Shown: positions 24,115 through 33,030 of the stretch, piece by piece
How positions within the stretch are numbered: the stretch's first letter is position 1
Layout: every line of letters starts with the position of its first letter
DNA from: CAZEGI01 sp964512105
GTDB taxonomy: Archaea > Altiarchaeota > Altiarchaeia > IMC4 > CAZEGI01
Assembly (NCBI GenBank): GCA_964512105.1
Contig: CAZEGI010000013.1
Span: 1-33,432, forward strand
DNA: 33,432 bases
Direction: 5' to 3'
Notes under the pieces: model-generated
The model's input: only the letters and a program-made list of their open reading frames with translations
What the model was told of the DNA's origin: nothing
Databases searched by the model: none
Translations under genes and position numbers: made by a program

Positions 24115-24741
24115 ATGGATTTTTTGACAATCGCATTTTTGTTAGGTCTTGGATTTGCTGTCGGTTTATCCGGAGCCCTGATGCCGGGCCCGCTTTTAAT
24201 TTACACAATAAACGAATCTCTCAAAAAAGGCAGGTGGGTCGGCGCCCTGGTAATCATCGGGCATGCGATTGTTGAGGTTTTCATTTTCATATTTCTGATG
24301 CTCGGGTTAAGGGAGCTAATGTCGTCAGAGATATTCATCAAGAGTATAAGCATCGTTGGTGGCATCGCTCTTATTTTTGCTTCTATCCAATCAATAAAAA
24401 AATCAAAACAAAAATTAAAATTTCAAGTAACAAGATCCATACACGGCGTGATTGTCGGCGGAATAATCTTCACCGTCTTCAATCCAGGATTCCCGATATG
24501 GTGGGCAACCGCAGGAACGCGTTTGCTCCTCGAAGGTCTCCAGAGAATGGGGTTCCTTGGAATGCTTTCCGTTTTCATCGGACACTGGTTTGCGGATTTG
24601 GGTTGGTTCCTGTTCGTTTCAATGACGACATCAAAAAGCAGCAAATTCATATTTGAGAAGGGATGGTATGCAAAGGTGCAGATTTTTCTATCCGTCGTAT
24701 TGTTCGTAATAGGTATCTACTTCCTCTCGACGGCTTTGTAA
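24115..24741 (+). CDS. LysE/RhtB family exporter
   Basis: The 208-residue protein has six hydrophobic segments and the family's conserved first-helix motif, here LSGALMPGPLLIYTINESLKKG. The second conserved region, FNPGFPIWWATAG, is also typical. The family exports amino acids or other small metabolites out of the cytoplasm; the substrate is not apparent. It follows the preceding membrane gene by 21 nt on the same strand. Confidence 0.9.
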   Translation: MDFLTIAFLLGLGFAVGLSGALMPGPLLIYTINESLKKGRWVGALVIIGHAIVEVFIFIFLMLGLRELMSSEIFIKSISIVGGIALIFASIQSIKKSKQKLKFQVTRSIHGVIVGGIIFTVFNPGFPIWWATAGTRLLLEGLQRMGFLGMLSVFIGHWFADLGWFLFVSMTTSKSSKFIFEKGWYAKVQIFLSVVLFVIGIYFLSTAL

Positions 24742-24782
24742 TTCTTAGATTCTTATTATCGTATATACAAATAACCTTTGAG

Positions 24783-26051
24783 ATGAAAAGTAAAATACTT
24801 ATCTTTTTCATTGCATCCGTGTACTTACTTTTTTTAGTCTTCACAGTTAATGCCCTCCTCATAAACTCATCATACACAACATCTCCACCCACCATTGACG
24901 GTGTTCTAAGTGCTGGGGAATGGAACAACGGGATGAACATAACGCTGAACGGTTTCTTCACAACAGGCCAAACAAAAAATGGAGAACTTTATGTTCTGAA
25001 CGATGCGTTCAACCTTTACATCGCGATGGTCATTCCGGATGCAACTCTCGACACAACACAGGATTACGGCATGTGCGACTTCGACAAAGAACATGACCAC
25101 AACGCCACAACCGGCGGCGAGGACGCTCTGGACTACAATGCCTTGGCAATTGGCTATAGCGACGCATATTGGAATGGAACCTCCTGGTGGCTCAGGGACA
25201 TAGATGGCGGAGGAACATCACACGGTTCCGGCAACAGAACTTACTCAAGTGGGAACTACACCTATGAATTTAGCAAACCGCTGAATTCGGGTGAGAGTAA
25301 GGACATGGCCCTGAACTTTAATGACATTGCCGGATTCAGAATCGAGACATGGGACCAGTCCGGGTCGGAGTACTACCGGTATCCCCAGAACACCGTGGAT
25401 TCAAACACCTCAAGATGGGGCGAATGGGACGATTTGCGCATAGCATCGTCCACAACCACGAGCACTACAACAACATCAACGAGTTCAACCACAAGTACAA
25501 CTTCAACAACTACCTCATCAACCACGACCACCGCAGCATCATCAACGAGTACCAGCACCTCGAGCACCACGTCAATCTCCGTAACAACAACCATCACCTC
25601 AAATAATGTCGTGATAAACGAGTTCATGCCGAATCCCGTTGGAACTGAACCGGACAACGAGTGGGTAGAGCTGTACAACAACGATTCCAGCACGGTAAAC
25701 ATAACCGGATGGAAGCTCGGTGACATGCAGAGTAACTACACGCTTTCGGGAGTTATCGCCTCCGGAGGGTTCGGTCTTTACAACGGAACCACAACCGGTT
25801 TGCAGCTGAGCAACACTGCGGATGCGGTATACCTGTACAACTCCAGCGGGGCGCTCGTTGATGGTAAGAGCTACAACAGCACGACGGAGAACGTTTCATA
25901 CATGCGGTCGACAAACGGCGGCGGTTTATGGGTGCTCTCAAACTCCACAAACCCGCCGACACCCGGAACGTCAAATGCAATGCTAACTAACAATATCCTA
26001 CTAAAACTGGGCTGGAACCTGATATCTCTGCCCCTGCTTATGATAATATGA
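24783..26051 (+). CDS. Secreted lamin-tail domain protein with Thr/Ser linker, apparently C-terminally truncated
   Basis: The 422-residue protein starts with a signal peptide (residues 1-25). Residues about 30-220 form a beta-rich domain beginning PPTIDGVLSAGEW, as in CBM9-like carbohydrate-binding or DOMON-type modules. Residues 222-272 are an almost pure Thr/Ser linker, probably glycosylated. Residues about 274-398 are a lamin-tail domain (INEFMPNPVG, then NEWVELYN and ITGWKLGD). The end, LKLGWNLISLPLL, is the usual start of another surface domain (GWNLISLP) but stops after a few residues. ATG 24783 is chosen for the signal peptide; an upstream in-frame start would lie inside the LysE gene. 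Several NxS/T sites are present. Confidence 0.85.
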   Translation: MKSKILIFFIASVYLLFLVFTVNALLINSSYTTSPPTIDGVLSAGEWNNGMNITLNGFFTTGQTKNGELYVLNDAFNLYIAMVIPDATLDTTQDYGMCDFDKEHDHNATTGGEDALDYNALAIGYSDAYWNGTSWWLRDIDGGGTSHGSGNRTYSSGNYTYEFSKPLNSGESKDMALNFNDIAGFRIETWDQSGSEYYRYPQNTVDSNTSRWGEWDDLRIASSTTTSTTTTSTSSTTSTTSTTTSSTTTTAASSTSTSTSSTTSISVTTTITSNNVVINEFMPNPVGTEPDNEWVELYNNDSSTVNITGWKLGDMQSNYTLSGVIASGGFGLYNGTTTGLQLSNTADAVYLYNSSGALVDGKSYNSTTENVSYMRSTNGGGLWVLSNSTNPPTPGTSNAMLTNNILLKLGWNLISLPLLMII

Positions 26052-26072
26052 TCATTCACCTGAACAGAAACC

Positions 26073-26159
26073 TTTTTAAATAGAATAAACAATATTTCAT
26101 ACTGTAGGGTAGTTAACTATCCCCAAAAATGTAACCATACATACTTGTACAGGTATGTA
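26073..26159 (+). promoter_or_regulatory. Promoter and two palindromes upstream of the glycogen cluster
   Basis: The 116-bp gap before the GT4 gene holds a TATA element TTTTTAAATA (26073-26082). A near-palindrome follows at the expected transcription start (26107-26123, core TAGTTAACTA). A 22-bp near-perfect palindrome lies at 26138-26159, with arms TACATAC/GTATGTA around TTGTACAG and one mismatched pair, ending 8 nt before the ATG. Both palindromes are well placed to block transcription or translation. Confidence 0.6.
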
Positions 26160-26167
26160 CATAACAT

Positions 26168-27373
26168 ATGAAAGTATTAATGTTCGGCTGGGAATTTCCC
26201 CCGTTTAGTTCTGGTGGGCTGGGCACTGCATGTTATGGATTAACGAAAAGTCTTAGCAAAAAAGGCGTAGACATAACCTTTGTCCTACCGAGTGCAGACG
26301 ATACTCTAAAATCAGATTTTCTGAGGTTAATCTCTACCAAAGGCGTAAGAATCAGGGGCATACGTTCATTGCTAACACCATACATGTCCGTGCGGGACTA
26401 CCGCAACTTAAGAAGGGCACGTTCGGGTGCGCCAAATATTTACGGCGCTACGCTTTTTGACGAAGTTTACAGATACACCGAAGCGGCGGCAGACATCGCA
26501 AAACAGGAGACCTTTGACCTTATCCACTGCCATGACTGGATGACCTTTGGCGCGGGAATCAAGGCAAAAAAGATATCAGGAAAACCGCTGGCCGTGCACG
26601 TCCATGCGACCGAATTCGACAGGACGGGCGGAAACAACGTGAATGAGTACGTGTACCGGCTGGAAAGAAACGGCATGGAAGCGGCAGATGTCGTCATAGC
26701 GGTTTCAAACTTTACAAAAAACAAGATTGTTCAGCACTACGGCATAAATCCGGAAAAAATTGTCGTTGTTCATAACGCAGTTGAAATCACCGACGACGCA
26801 TCCAGCATCGACCAATTCGTGATAAAAAAGCATGACCGGGTCGTGCTTTTCGTCGGCAGGATAACTTTGCAGAAAGGCCCCGATTATTTCATATACGCCG
26901 CAAAAAAAGTCCTTGAGCACGAGCCGAACGTAAAATTCATCATGGTCGGCACCGGCGACATGGAAATGCGGATGATAGAAAAAGCCGCAGAGCTCGGCAT
27001 AGCAGACCGGGTTCTCTTCACGGGTTTTCTGGGGCATAATGACCTGGAGAAGGTTTACCGGATGGCCGACGTTTATGTTATGCCGTCTGTTTCAGAGCCC
27101 TTCGGCATAACCCCGCTGGAAGCCATGAGGAACGGCGTACCGACCATAATATCCAAACAGAGCGGCGTTTCCGAGGTAATAAAGAACTGCCTGCTCGTGG
27201 ATTTCTGGGACATCAACGAACTGACCAACAAGATAGTGGCTGTGTTGAGATACCGAACCCTTGGCGACCTGCTGAAAGAGGACGCCCTGAGGGAGGTCAA
27301 AAAAATCACGTGGGACAAGCCGGCCGATAAGTGCATTTCCGTATATAACAAACTGCTGAAGGGTGTGCAGTAA
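26168..27373 (+). CDS. GT4-type glycosyltransferase of the alpha-glucan cluster
   Basis: The 401-residue GT-B enzyme has the amino-terminal glycine loop SSGGLGT (residues 14-20), HCHDWMTFGAG, the VHNAVE segment, the C-terminal nucleotide-sugar domain start VLFVGRITLQKGPDYFI, and the EX7E motif in SEPFGITPLEAM (about 310-318). It resembles the archaeal GlgA-like and alpha-glucan transferases found beside GH57 enzymes. Which sugar nucleotide it uses (ADP- or UDP-glucose) is not readable. The stop overlaps the GH57 start (TAATG). It is the first gene behind the palindromic promoter region. Confidence 0.88.
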   Translation: MKVLMFGWEFPPFSSGGLGTACYGLTKSLSKKGVDITFVLPSADDTLKSDFLRLISTKGVRIRGIRSLLTPYMSVRDYRNLRRARSGAPNIYGATLFDEVYRYTEAAADIAKQETFDLIHCHDWMTFGAGIKAKKISGKPLAVHVHATEFDRTGGNNVNEYVYRLERNGMEAADVVIAVSNFTKNKIVQHYGINPEKIVVVHNAVEITDDASSIDQFVIKKHDRVVLFVGRITLQKGPDYFIYAAKKVLEHEPNVKFIMVGTGDMEMRMIEKAAELGIADRVLFTGFLGHNDLEKVYRMADVYVMPSVSEPFGITPLEAMRNGVPTIISKQSGVSEVIKNCLLVDFWDINELTNKIVAVLRYRTLGDLLKEDALREVKKITWDKPADKCISVYNKLLKGVQ

Positions 27374-28554
27374 TGGTTTCCGTATGCTTTTACTTCCAGG
27401 TGCATCAGCCATACCGCTTGAGAAAATATCCGATATTTGACATAGGGCGGAATCACAATTATTTCGATGACAAAAAAAACGAAGAGGTCCTGAAAAAGGT
27501 CGCAACCAAATGCTACCTGCCGACCAATAGAACCATTCTCGACCTCATAGAAAAAACCGATGGCAGATTCAGGGCAAGTTACAGCCTGAGCGGCATAGTG
27601 CTAGAACAGTTCGAAAAGTACTGCCCGGATGTTCTGGAAAGTTTCAGGCAACTGGTGGACACCGGCTACGTGGAGCTTCTCGACGAAACCTACTATCACT
27701 CCCTCTCCTTCATCTACTCGAAAAAAGAGTTCAAGGAACAGGTAAAACTGCACAACGAAAAAATAAAGGAGATATTCAACTTCACACCCCGGATTTTCCG
27801 GAACACGGAGCTCATCTACAACAACGAACTTGCGAACTTTATCGAAAAACTCGGTTACAGCGGAATACTTGCAGAGGGTGCAGATTACATCCTCGGGTGG
27901 CGAAGCCCAAACTTCGTTTACAAACCAAAAACCACGGAGAAAATTTCCCTGCTGCTGAAGAATTACCGGCTTTCGGACGACATCGCGTTCCGTTTCGGTG
28001 AGAAAAGCTGGGCCGAATACCCGCTTACTGCGCCAAAGTTCGCCCAATGGGTGAACGCCATAAACGGAAACGGCGTTCTTGTAAATCTATTCATGGATTA
28101 CGAAACCTTCGGCGAGCACCAGTGGGAGGACAAGGGGATTTTCAAGTTTCTGGAGCATCTGCCCTGGGAAATAATGAAACATCCGGACAACGATTTTATA
28201 ACGCCATCCGAAGCGGTTGAGAGATACAAGCCAGTGGCGGAGCTGGACATACATCACCTCGTAAGCTGGGCAGACATCGAGCGCGACCTGTCCGCATGGC
28301 TCGGAAACAAAATGCAGCAGGAGGCAGCGCGCGAACTTTATTCACTGGAAAATGCGGTAAAAAAATCCAGGAACCAGGAAATAATAGACGACTGGAGAAA
28401 GCTCCAGATAAGCGACAATTTTTACTACATGTGCACCAAGTGGTTTGCTGATGGCGACGTGCACAAGTACTTCAACCCCTTCGACAGGCCGCATGACGCG
28501 TTCATCTCGTTCATGAACATAATCAACGACCTGAAAATCCGGCTAAAGGAATAA
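27373..28554 (+). CDS. Family GH57 alpha-amylase/glucanotransferase
   Basis: The 393-residue protein shows the GH57 motifs: HQP at 11-13, the nucleophile region FRNTEL with Glu146, and the acid/base region MDYETFGEHQW with Asp242. These enzymes hydrolyse or transfer alpha-1,4-glucan chains with retention. At 393 residues it is a short member. It is coupled to the GT4 gene by a TAATG overlap, suggesting a paired synthesis/remodelling function. It ends directly against the convergent ATP-grasp gene with no space between the stop codons. Confidence 0.93.
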   Translation: MVSVCFYFQVHQPYRLRKYPIFDIGRNHNYFDDKKNEEVLKKVATKCYLPTNRTILDLIEKTDGRFRASYSLSGIVLEQFEKYCPDVLESFRQLVDTGYVELLDETYYHSLSFIYSKKEFKEQVKLHNEKIKEIFNFTPRIFRNTELIYNNELANFIEKLGYSGILAEGADYILGWRSPNFVYKPKTTEKISLLLKNYRLSDDIAFRFGEKSWAEYPLTAPKFAQWVNAINGNGVLVNLFMDYETFGEHQWEDKGIFKFLEHLPWEIMKHPDNDFITPSEAVERYKPVAELDIHHLVSWADIERDLSAWLGNKMQQEAARELYSLENAVKKSRNQEIIDDWRKLQISDNFYYMCTKWFADGDVHKYFNPFDRPHDAFISFMNIINDLKIRLKE

Positions 28555-29400
28555 CTACTTGGACTCCCTCCTCACGTGCTGTGCGAGTTTCTTCAGAATC
28601 CAGTCGTAATACTCCGCAGGAATCGCTGCTTTGTCCATGTCCGGGACCTCGTTGTACGCATCTATCATGAACGGCCTTCCCTCCTTGTCCATGCACCACT
28701 CGACCACATTGAAATCAAAGTCCAGTTTTTTGTTCAGTTCTATCGTATGCATTGTAAGTTTGTCAATGATGTTTTCTATCGGCTTGAGGTCGGACACCAT
28801 GTACTTCCCAAGGCCAGATGGCGCCGGCCCCCACTTGATGAACAGAACATCCTTTTTGCCCACACAGTACGTTCTGTAGTAATCTACGTAATCTATTTTT
28901 TCCTGGAGGAGCAATATGTGTTGCCGTTTCAGTTTCTCGTAAATGTCGCGCACTTCGGCCATGGATTTTACCTCGTGGACATTCTCCCACGCGAATCCAT
29001 TGTGCGGTTTCATAAAGGCCGACAATTTTATCTCCTTTTCGACAGATTCCCAGTTTGGCTCCAAAACCTTCTCGGGTTCCTCGGAAAACTTTGGCAGTAT
29101 AATCGTCTTGGGGAACGGTATGCCCAAATCGAGCGAGAACTTCATGCAAACAATCTTGTTATTCGCGGAAGAAGCAAACGGGTTGTTTATCACCTTGCAT
29201 CCCTTAAGCGAAAGAAACTTAAGCAGTTCGAGCAGATACGGATCCTGGTAACTCAACCTGTCAACTATAACACTGAATCTGAGTTCCTCAGATGGTAAGT
29301 ACTCACCAAAATTCAGAAATTCAACCTCAAGGTCTGACAGTTCCTTTGCCAGATCCAATGAAAATTCATCATCCGACGATGCAAGGATACCAGTTTTCAT
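28555..29400 (-). CDS. ATP-grasp family ligase inside the glycogen cluster
   Basis: The 281-residue protein has the ATP-grasp landmarks: Lys131 in FMKPHNGFAW, LLLQEKIDYVDYYRTY at about 163-178, and the metal site Glu234, Asp247, Asn250 (VVEWCMDKEG, then FMIDAYNEVPDMD). It resembles the RimK-like carboxylate-amine ligases. The family joins a carboxylate, activated as an acyl-phosphate, to an amine or thiol; the substrates here are unknown. It is the only gene of this cluster on the minus strand and shares a 44-bp AT-rich divergent promoter with the glycogen synthase. Confidence 0.82.
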   Translation of the reverse strand: MKTGILASSDDEFSLDLAKELSDLEVEFLNFGEYLPSEELRFSVIVDRLSYQDPYLLELLKFLSLKGCKVINNPFASSANNKIVCMKFSLDLGIPFPKTIILPKFSEEPEKVLEPNWESVEKEIKLSAFMKPHNGFAWENVHEVKSMAEVRDIYEKLKRQHILLLQEKIDYVDYYRTYCVGKKDVLFIKWGPAPSGLGKYMVSDLKPIENIIDKLTMHTIELNKKLDFDFNVVEWCMDKEGRPFMIDAYNEVPDMDKAAIPAEYYDWILKKLAQHVRRESK

Positions 29401-29444
29401 ACATTAATGAATTTATCAACACAACATTAATAATAACTTAAGTA

Positions 29445-31238
29445 ATGGAGAAGAAGGCGGATTACGTCTTTGAAGTGGCGTGGGAGGTCTGCAACAAGGT
29501 TGGCGGCATATACACGGTCGTCAGGTCCAAAGCGCCGCAGATGCTCGAGTACTACAAAAGCAATTACTTTCTTATAGGGCCGTATTTTTCCGATAAGGCG
29601 TCGCACGAATTTTCCCAAGAAGTTCCGGACAGGAAGCTCAAGCAGGTGTTCGACAAACTGAAGCAGGAAGGAATCACCGCTTACTACGGAAGGTGGCTCA
29701 TCAAAGGAAAACCAAGCGTAATACTCTTGGACTTCAACAAATTTTCCTACAAGAAAAACGACATAAAAGCCCAGATGTGGTCTGATTACAAGATAGACTC
29801 ATTAAACAGCCCGCCCGATTATGACGAGCCGGTTATCTGGTCCATGGCGGTCGGCAGGCTCCTTGAGGAACTATCCAGTGCATTGAAAGGCAGGAAGGTA
29901 GCGCACTTCCACGAGTGGCTGTCCGGTGCAGCCATACTCTACCTCAAGAAAAAAAACATCCGCATCAGAACCGTGTTCACAACCCATGCAACCGTTCTTG
30001 GCAGAACCCTGACAGGCTCTGACATTGACCTCTACCGGAAGAAGGACGGCAAATGCGTTTTGGAATTGATGGACATCGAAAAGGAGGCGTATAAACACGT
30101 GGTTCAGGCGAAACACCAGCTCGAGAAAGCAGCAGCCCAGAATGCCCGGGTGTTCACAACGGTCAGCGAAATAACCGCGCTGGAAGCAGAGCACATCCTG
30201 AAAAGGAAACCAGATATCCTAACACCCAACGGGCTTGATTTCCACAAATTGCCGAATCTCGAGGAGGTGCCAATACAGCACAAGGTTTACAAATCCAAAA
30301 TCAGGGAGTTTCTGATATCCTACGTCCTGCCCCACTACCCAATCGACGTCGAGAACACCCTTATATTCGTCATTTCCGGAAGATACGAATTTAGGAACAA
30401 GGGGATTGACGTCACGATAAGAGCGCTGGGCAAGCTAAACAAACGGATGAAGCAGGAGGACAGCAAGAAAACCGTCGTCGTGTTCTTCTTCATACCTGCG
30501 GGCACAAAAACGATAAACCGCGACATCATAGAAAACAGGGCGATGTTCGAGGACGTGGAGGATTTTCTTGACGACAATCTAAAGGACGTGCGGGAGAAAA
30601 TAATGTACGGTATCTCCGTCCAAAAACTGCCGGACAGGATAAAACTCTTTGACGAGGATTTCCTGCTCGAGCTCAGGGATAAGCTCATGAGTTTCGAAAA
30701 GGACGGCGACCCACCCGTCGTAACCCACGAACTGACGGACGAAAAAAACGACCTCATCCTGAAAGGCTTCCGCGAAGCCAAACTCTACAACAAAAAGATG
30801 GACAGGGTCAAGGTTATTTTTTATCCATGCTACCTGAGTTCTTCGGACGGTTTGTTGGACATGGATTACAACACCGTTGTGTGGGGTTCCCATCTCGGCG
30901 TGTTCCCCTCGTACTATGAACCCTGGGGTTACACACCCCTGGAATGCGCGGCCTACGGTGTTCCTTCCATAACGACCGATCTCACGGGTTTCGGAAGATT
31001 CGTGCTGAAAAATTCCAAGGATGAAACCGGAATTTTCGTAATACGACGGGAGGGGGAAGAGGACGACGAGGTCGTAAAACAACTCGCGGAGAGGATGTAC
31101 TGGTACGTGCATTTATCCAAAGAGGACCGGATAAAGTACAAGATAAAGGCAGAGAATTTCGCACCCATGTGCAGTTGGGCGAAACTGGTGCAAAATTACA
31201 TCAAGGCGCACAACAAAGCAGTTGAGAAAATAAAATAA
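29445..31238 (+). CDS. Glycogen synthase, eukaryote-like GT3 family
   Basis: The 597-residue enzyme elongates alpha-1,4-glucan from a nucleotide-glucose donor. The amino end FEVAWEVCNKVGGIYTVVRSK (residues 9-29, donor-phosphate Lys18/Gly20-Gly21) and the catalytic block FPSYYEPWGYTPLECAAYG (the two glutamates at about 492 and 500) are those of GT3, the fungal/animal type, rather than bacterial GlgA (GT5). The regulatory N- and C-terminal extensions of the eukaryotic enzymes are missing, so phosphorylation control is unlikely. It is followed after 6 nt by the debranching enzyme gene. Confidence 0.94.
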   Translation: MEKKADYVFEVAWEVCNKVGGIYTVVRSKAPQMLEYYKSNYFLIGPYFSDKASHEFSQEVPDRKLKQVFDKLKQEGITAYYGRWLIKGKPSVILLDFNKFSYKKNDIKAQMWSDYKIDSLNSPPDYDEPVIWSMAVGRLLEELSSALKGRKVAHFHEWLSGAAILYLKKKNIRIRTVFTTHATVLGRTLTGSDIDLYRKKDGKCVLELMDIEKEAYKHVVQAKHQLEKAAAQNARVFTTVSEITALEAEHILKRKPDILTPNGLDFHKLPNLEEVPIQHKVYKSKIREFLISYVLPHYPIDVENTLIFVISGRYEFRNKGIDVTIRALGKLNKRMKQEDSKKTVVVFFFIPAGTKTINRDIIENRAMFEDVEDFLDDNLKDVREKIMYGISVQKLPDRIKLFDEDFLLELRDKLMSFEKDGDPPVVTHELTDEKNDLILKGFREAKLYNKKMDRVKVIFYPCYLSSSDGLLDMDYNTVVWGSHLGVFPSYYEPWGYTPLECAAYGVPSITTDLTGFGRFVLKNSKDETGIFVIRREGEEDDEVVKQLAERMYWYVHLSKEDRIKYKIKAENFAPMCSWAKLVQNYIKAHNKAVEKIK

Positions 31239-31244
31239 CTTCCT

Positions 31245-33008
31245 ATGGAAGTTAGCCCGCATAGTAAACTATGCGATAAAATAAATTCAGATGGCGTTAT
31301 GAAAGTCGTGCATTCTTTTGGTGAATCCAAAGTTGGAAGGAATATCCGGGAGGATGCCGGGTTTATCCTTACCAATAAGATTGGCGGTTACTGCTACTTC
31401 ACGAGCAAACCCGCCAGCAGGTATCAGGGCGTGTTCTTTAATGAAAATTTTCGGATGTACAAGGTTATAGAAGAGCTAAAACTAGCCAATGCACCATCCG
31501 TAAGAGAACTAAAAAACAATTTTTTTAATTTTGAAAGAAAAAGAAGAAAGGTCATTGAAAATTTTTTCATACCCTTTCATTACAATTCTCTTGTCTACGA
31601 ATTAAACAAAGAAAAAGAAATTGAAATAATCCTCGATGTCCGCGAGAGTTACAAAAATCCCGAATTCGGCAGGTATTATGAAATCTCCGAAGAGAAAGGG
31701 AAAATCATAATTAAATATAAACAGGAAAATGAGTTCGAGTGTTATCTGGTTATCAACAAAAACGAATACAAAAAAACCTGCAACTGGTTCCTGCAGGACT
31801 ACCCTGCAGATAGGGAAAGGAATTCCTTTCCCGACCAACTGTACGTTTTCTCCGCGCTCAAAATAAGGGCAAGAAGACTGGTTTTTTCATTCTCCTTTGA
31901 CAAGAAAAAAGCAATCCAGGAAAACGATTACGTGCTGAAAAATCTGAAGAAACTCAGGGATGCACAAAAAGAAAACCTGAAAAGAATATTCGTCAACGCC
32001 CCAAAAATCAGGGACACCGAGACCAAACTGGCATACCTCTGCGCTTTGAATTCCCTAAACGACCTGACCGTTTCTATAAACAACGTTCCCGGGATATACG
32101 CAGGATTGCCATGGTTTTTCCAGTTCTGGGTAAGGGATAATGCGATTTCCCTCAAAGCCCTAAGTCTCATTGAAAAGGGAGCATCGGAGAAAATCCTGAT
32201 GCGTCTGCTGGACCGTATCAAAAGTAACGGAAAAACTCTAAACAAATACCCCGTTGGAGATTCCCACTCCGCAGATGCCCCGGGCTGGATTGTAAAACGC
32301 GGTTACGAATTGGATAAAGAAAAATTAAAACAAAAAATCGAAAATCTCAAAAATATAAAAAGTTTTGCGGCTTCAAGTGAGACCTGGATGGACTCCCTGA
32401 ACAGGGGCGGTGATAGAATCGAACTGAGGGCGGTGTCCCTGAATGTCTACCACGTCCTTTTCAACCTAACCAAAAACAAAAAATACATGAACCTGGGGAA
32501 TAAACTGAAAGCCGAAACAAAAAAGGAATTTCTGGTTAATGGCATGTTGAAGGATGGCATAAACGACGAAACAATCCGGCCGAACATTTTCATTGCAGCG
32601 TATGTTTACCCAGAACTGCTCACCAGGGGCGAATGGACAACTTGTTTTCAAAATGCATTGAACCGGCTCTGGCTCCTCTGGGGCGGTTTGTCAACAGTGG
32701 ACAGAAACAATCCGCTTTTCTGCGGAAAGCACACCGGTGAAAATCCGATGAGCTACCATAATGGCGATTCGTGGTTCTACCTGAACAACCTTGCGGCCTT
32801 AGTCCTGCACAAAATCAACAGCAAAAAATTCAGGCAGTATATTAACCGCATATTAAACGCCTCCGTAAACGAGATACTCTGGAAAGGCGCGGTCGGAAGC
32901 CATGCGGAACTGAGCTCTGCAGACAAACCCGACTCGGAAGGCTGCCCGGCGCAGGCATGGAGCGCGGCCATGTTTATAGAACTGGTTGATGAACTGAGTA
33001 AAAACTAA
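31245..33008 (+). CDS. Amylo-alpha-1,6-glucosidase (glycogen debranching, GH133-like)
   Basis: The 587-residue protein has a variable beta-sandwich amino-terminal part (FILTNKIGGYCYFTSKPASR, residues about 40-60) and a C-terminal alpha/alpha-barrel catalytic part. Visible barrel motifs are GLPWFFQFWVRDNAISLKAL (about 285-305), SSETWMDSLNRGGDRIELRA (about 376-395) and SDKPDSEGCPAQAWSAAMF near the end. It should remove alpha-1,6 branch glucose, completing the synthesis and breakdown set with the GT3 and GH57 genes. An alternative start at 31299 (MKVVHSFG) lies closer to the family's usual beginning. The gene is visibly richer in A than its neighbours. Confidence 0.9.
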   Translation: MEVSPHSKLCDKINSDGVMKVVHSFGESKVGRNIREDAGFILTNKIGGYCYFTSKPASRYQGVFFNENFRMYKVIEELKLANAPSVRELKNNFFNFERKRRKVIENFFIPFHYNSLVYELNKEKEIEIILDVRESYKNPEFGRYYEISEEKGKIIIKYKQENEFECYLVINKNEYKKTCNWFLQDYPADRERNSFPDQLYVFSALKIRARRLVFSFSFDKKKAIQENDYVLKNLKKLRDAQKENLKRIFVNAPKIRDTETKLAYLCALNSLNDLTVSINNVPGIYAGLPWFFQFWVRDNAISLKALSLIEKGASEKILMRLLDRIKSNGKTLNKYPVGDSHSADAPGWIVKRGYELDKEKLKQKIENLKNIKSFAASSETWMDSLNRGGDRIELRAVSLNVYHVLFNLTKNKKYMNLGNKLKAETKKEFLVNGMLKDGINDETIRPNIFIAAYVYPELLTRGEWTTCFQNALNRLWLLWGGLSTVDRNNPLFCGKHTGENPMSYHNGDSWFYLNNLAALVLHKINSKKFRQYINRILNASVNEILWKGAVGSHAELSSADKPDSEGCPAQAWSAAMFIELVDELSKN

Positions 33009-33012
33009 AAAA

Positions 33013-33025
33013 TCGCCCCGGACAG
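33013..33025 (-). repeat. 13-nt duplication of the tRNA-Asn 3' end, distal copy
   Basis: These 13 nt are identical to 33268-33280, which cover the last 11 nt of tRNA-Asn and 2 nt beyond it. The two copies lie 255 bp apart and enclose the structured repeat copy B. This is what a tRNA-targeted integration event leaves behind; no integrase is present. Confidence 0.75.
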
Positions 33026-33030
33026 TCCTT

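Noticed and set aside
25349..25726. ORFs in other frames of the Thr/Ser linker
   Set aside because: They come from the repetitive ACA/ACC/AGC codons of the linker and give His/Asn-rich or Val-rich runs without meaning.
28576..29298. Plus-strand ORF of 240 residues opposite the ATP-grasp gene
   Set aside because: The ATP-grasp frame has its catalytic residues in order. The antisense frame is unusually long but low in recognisable pattern and follows from the codon bias of the other strand.
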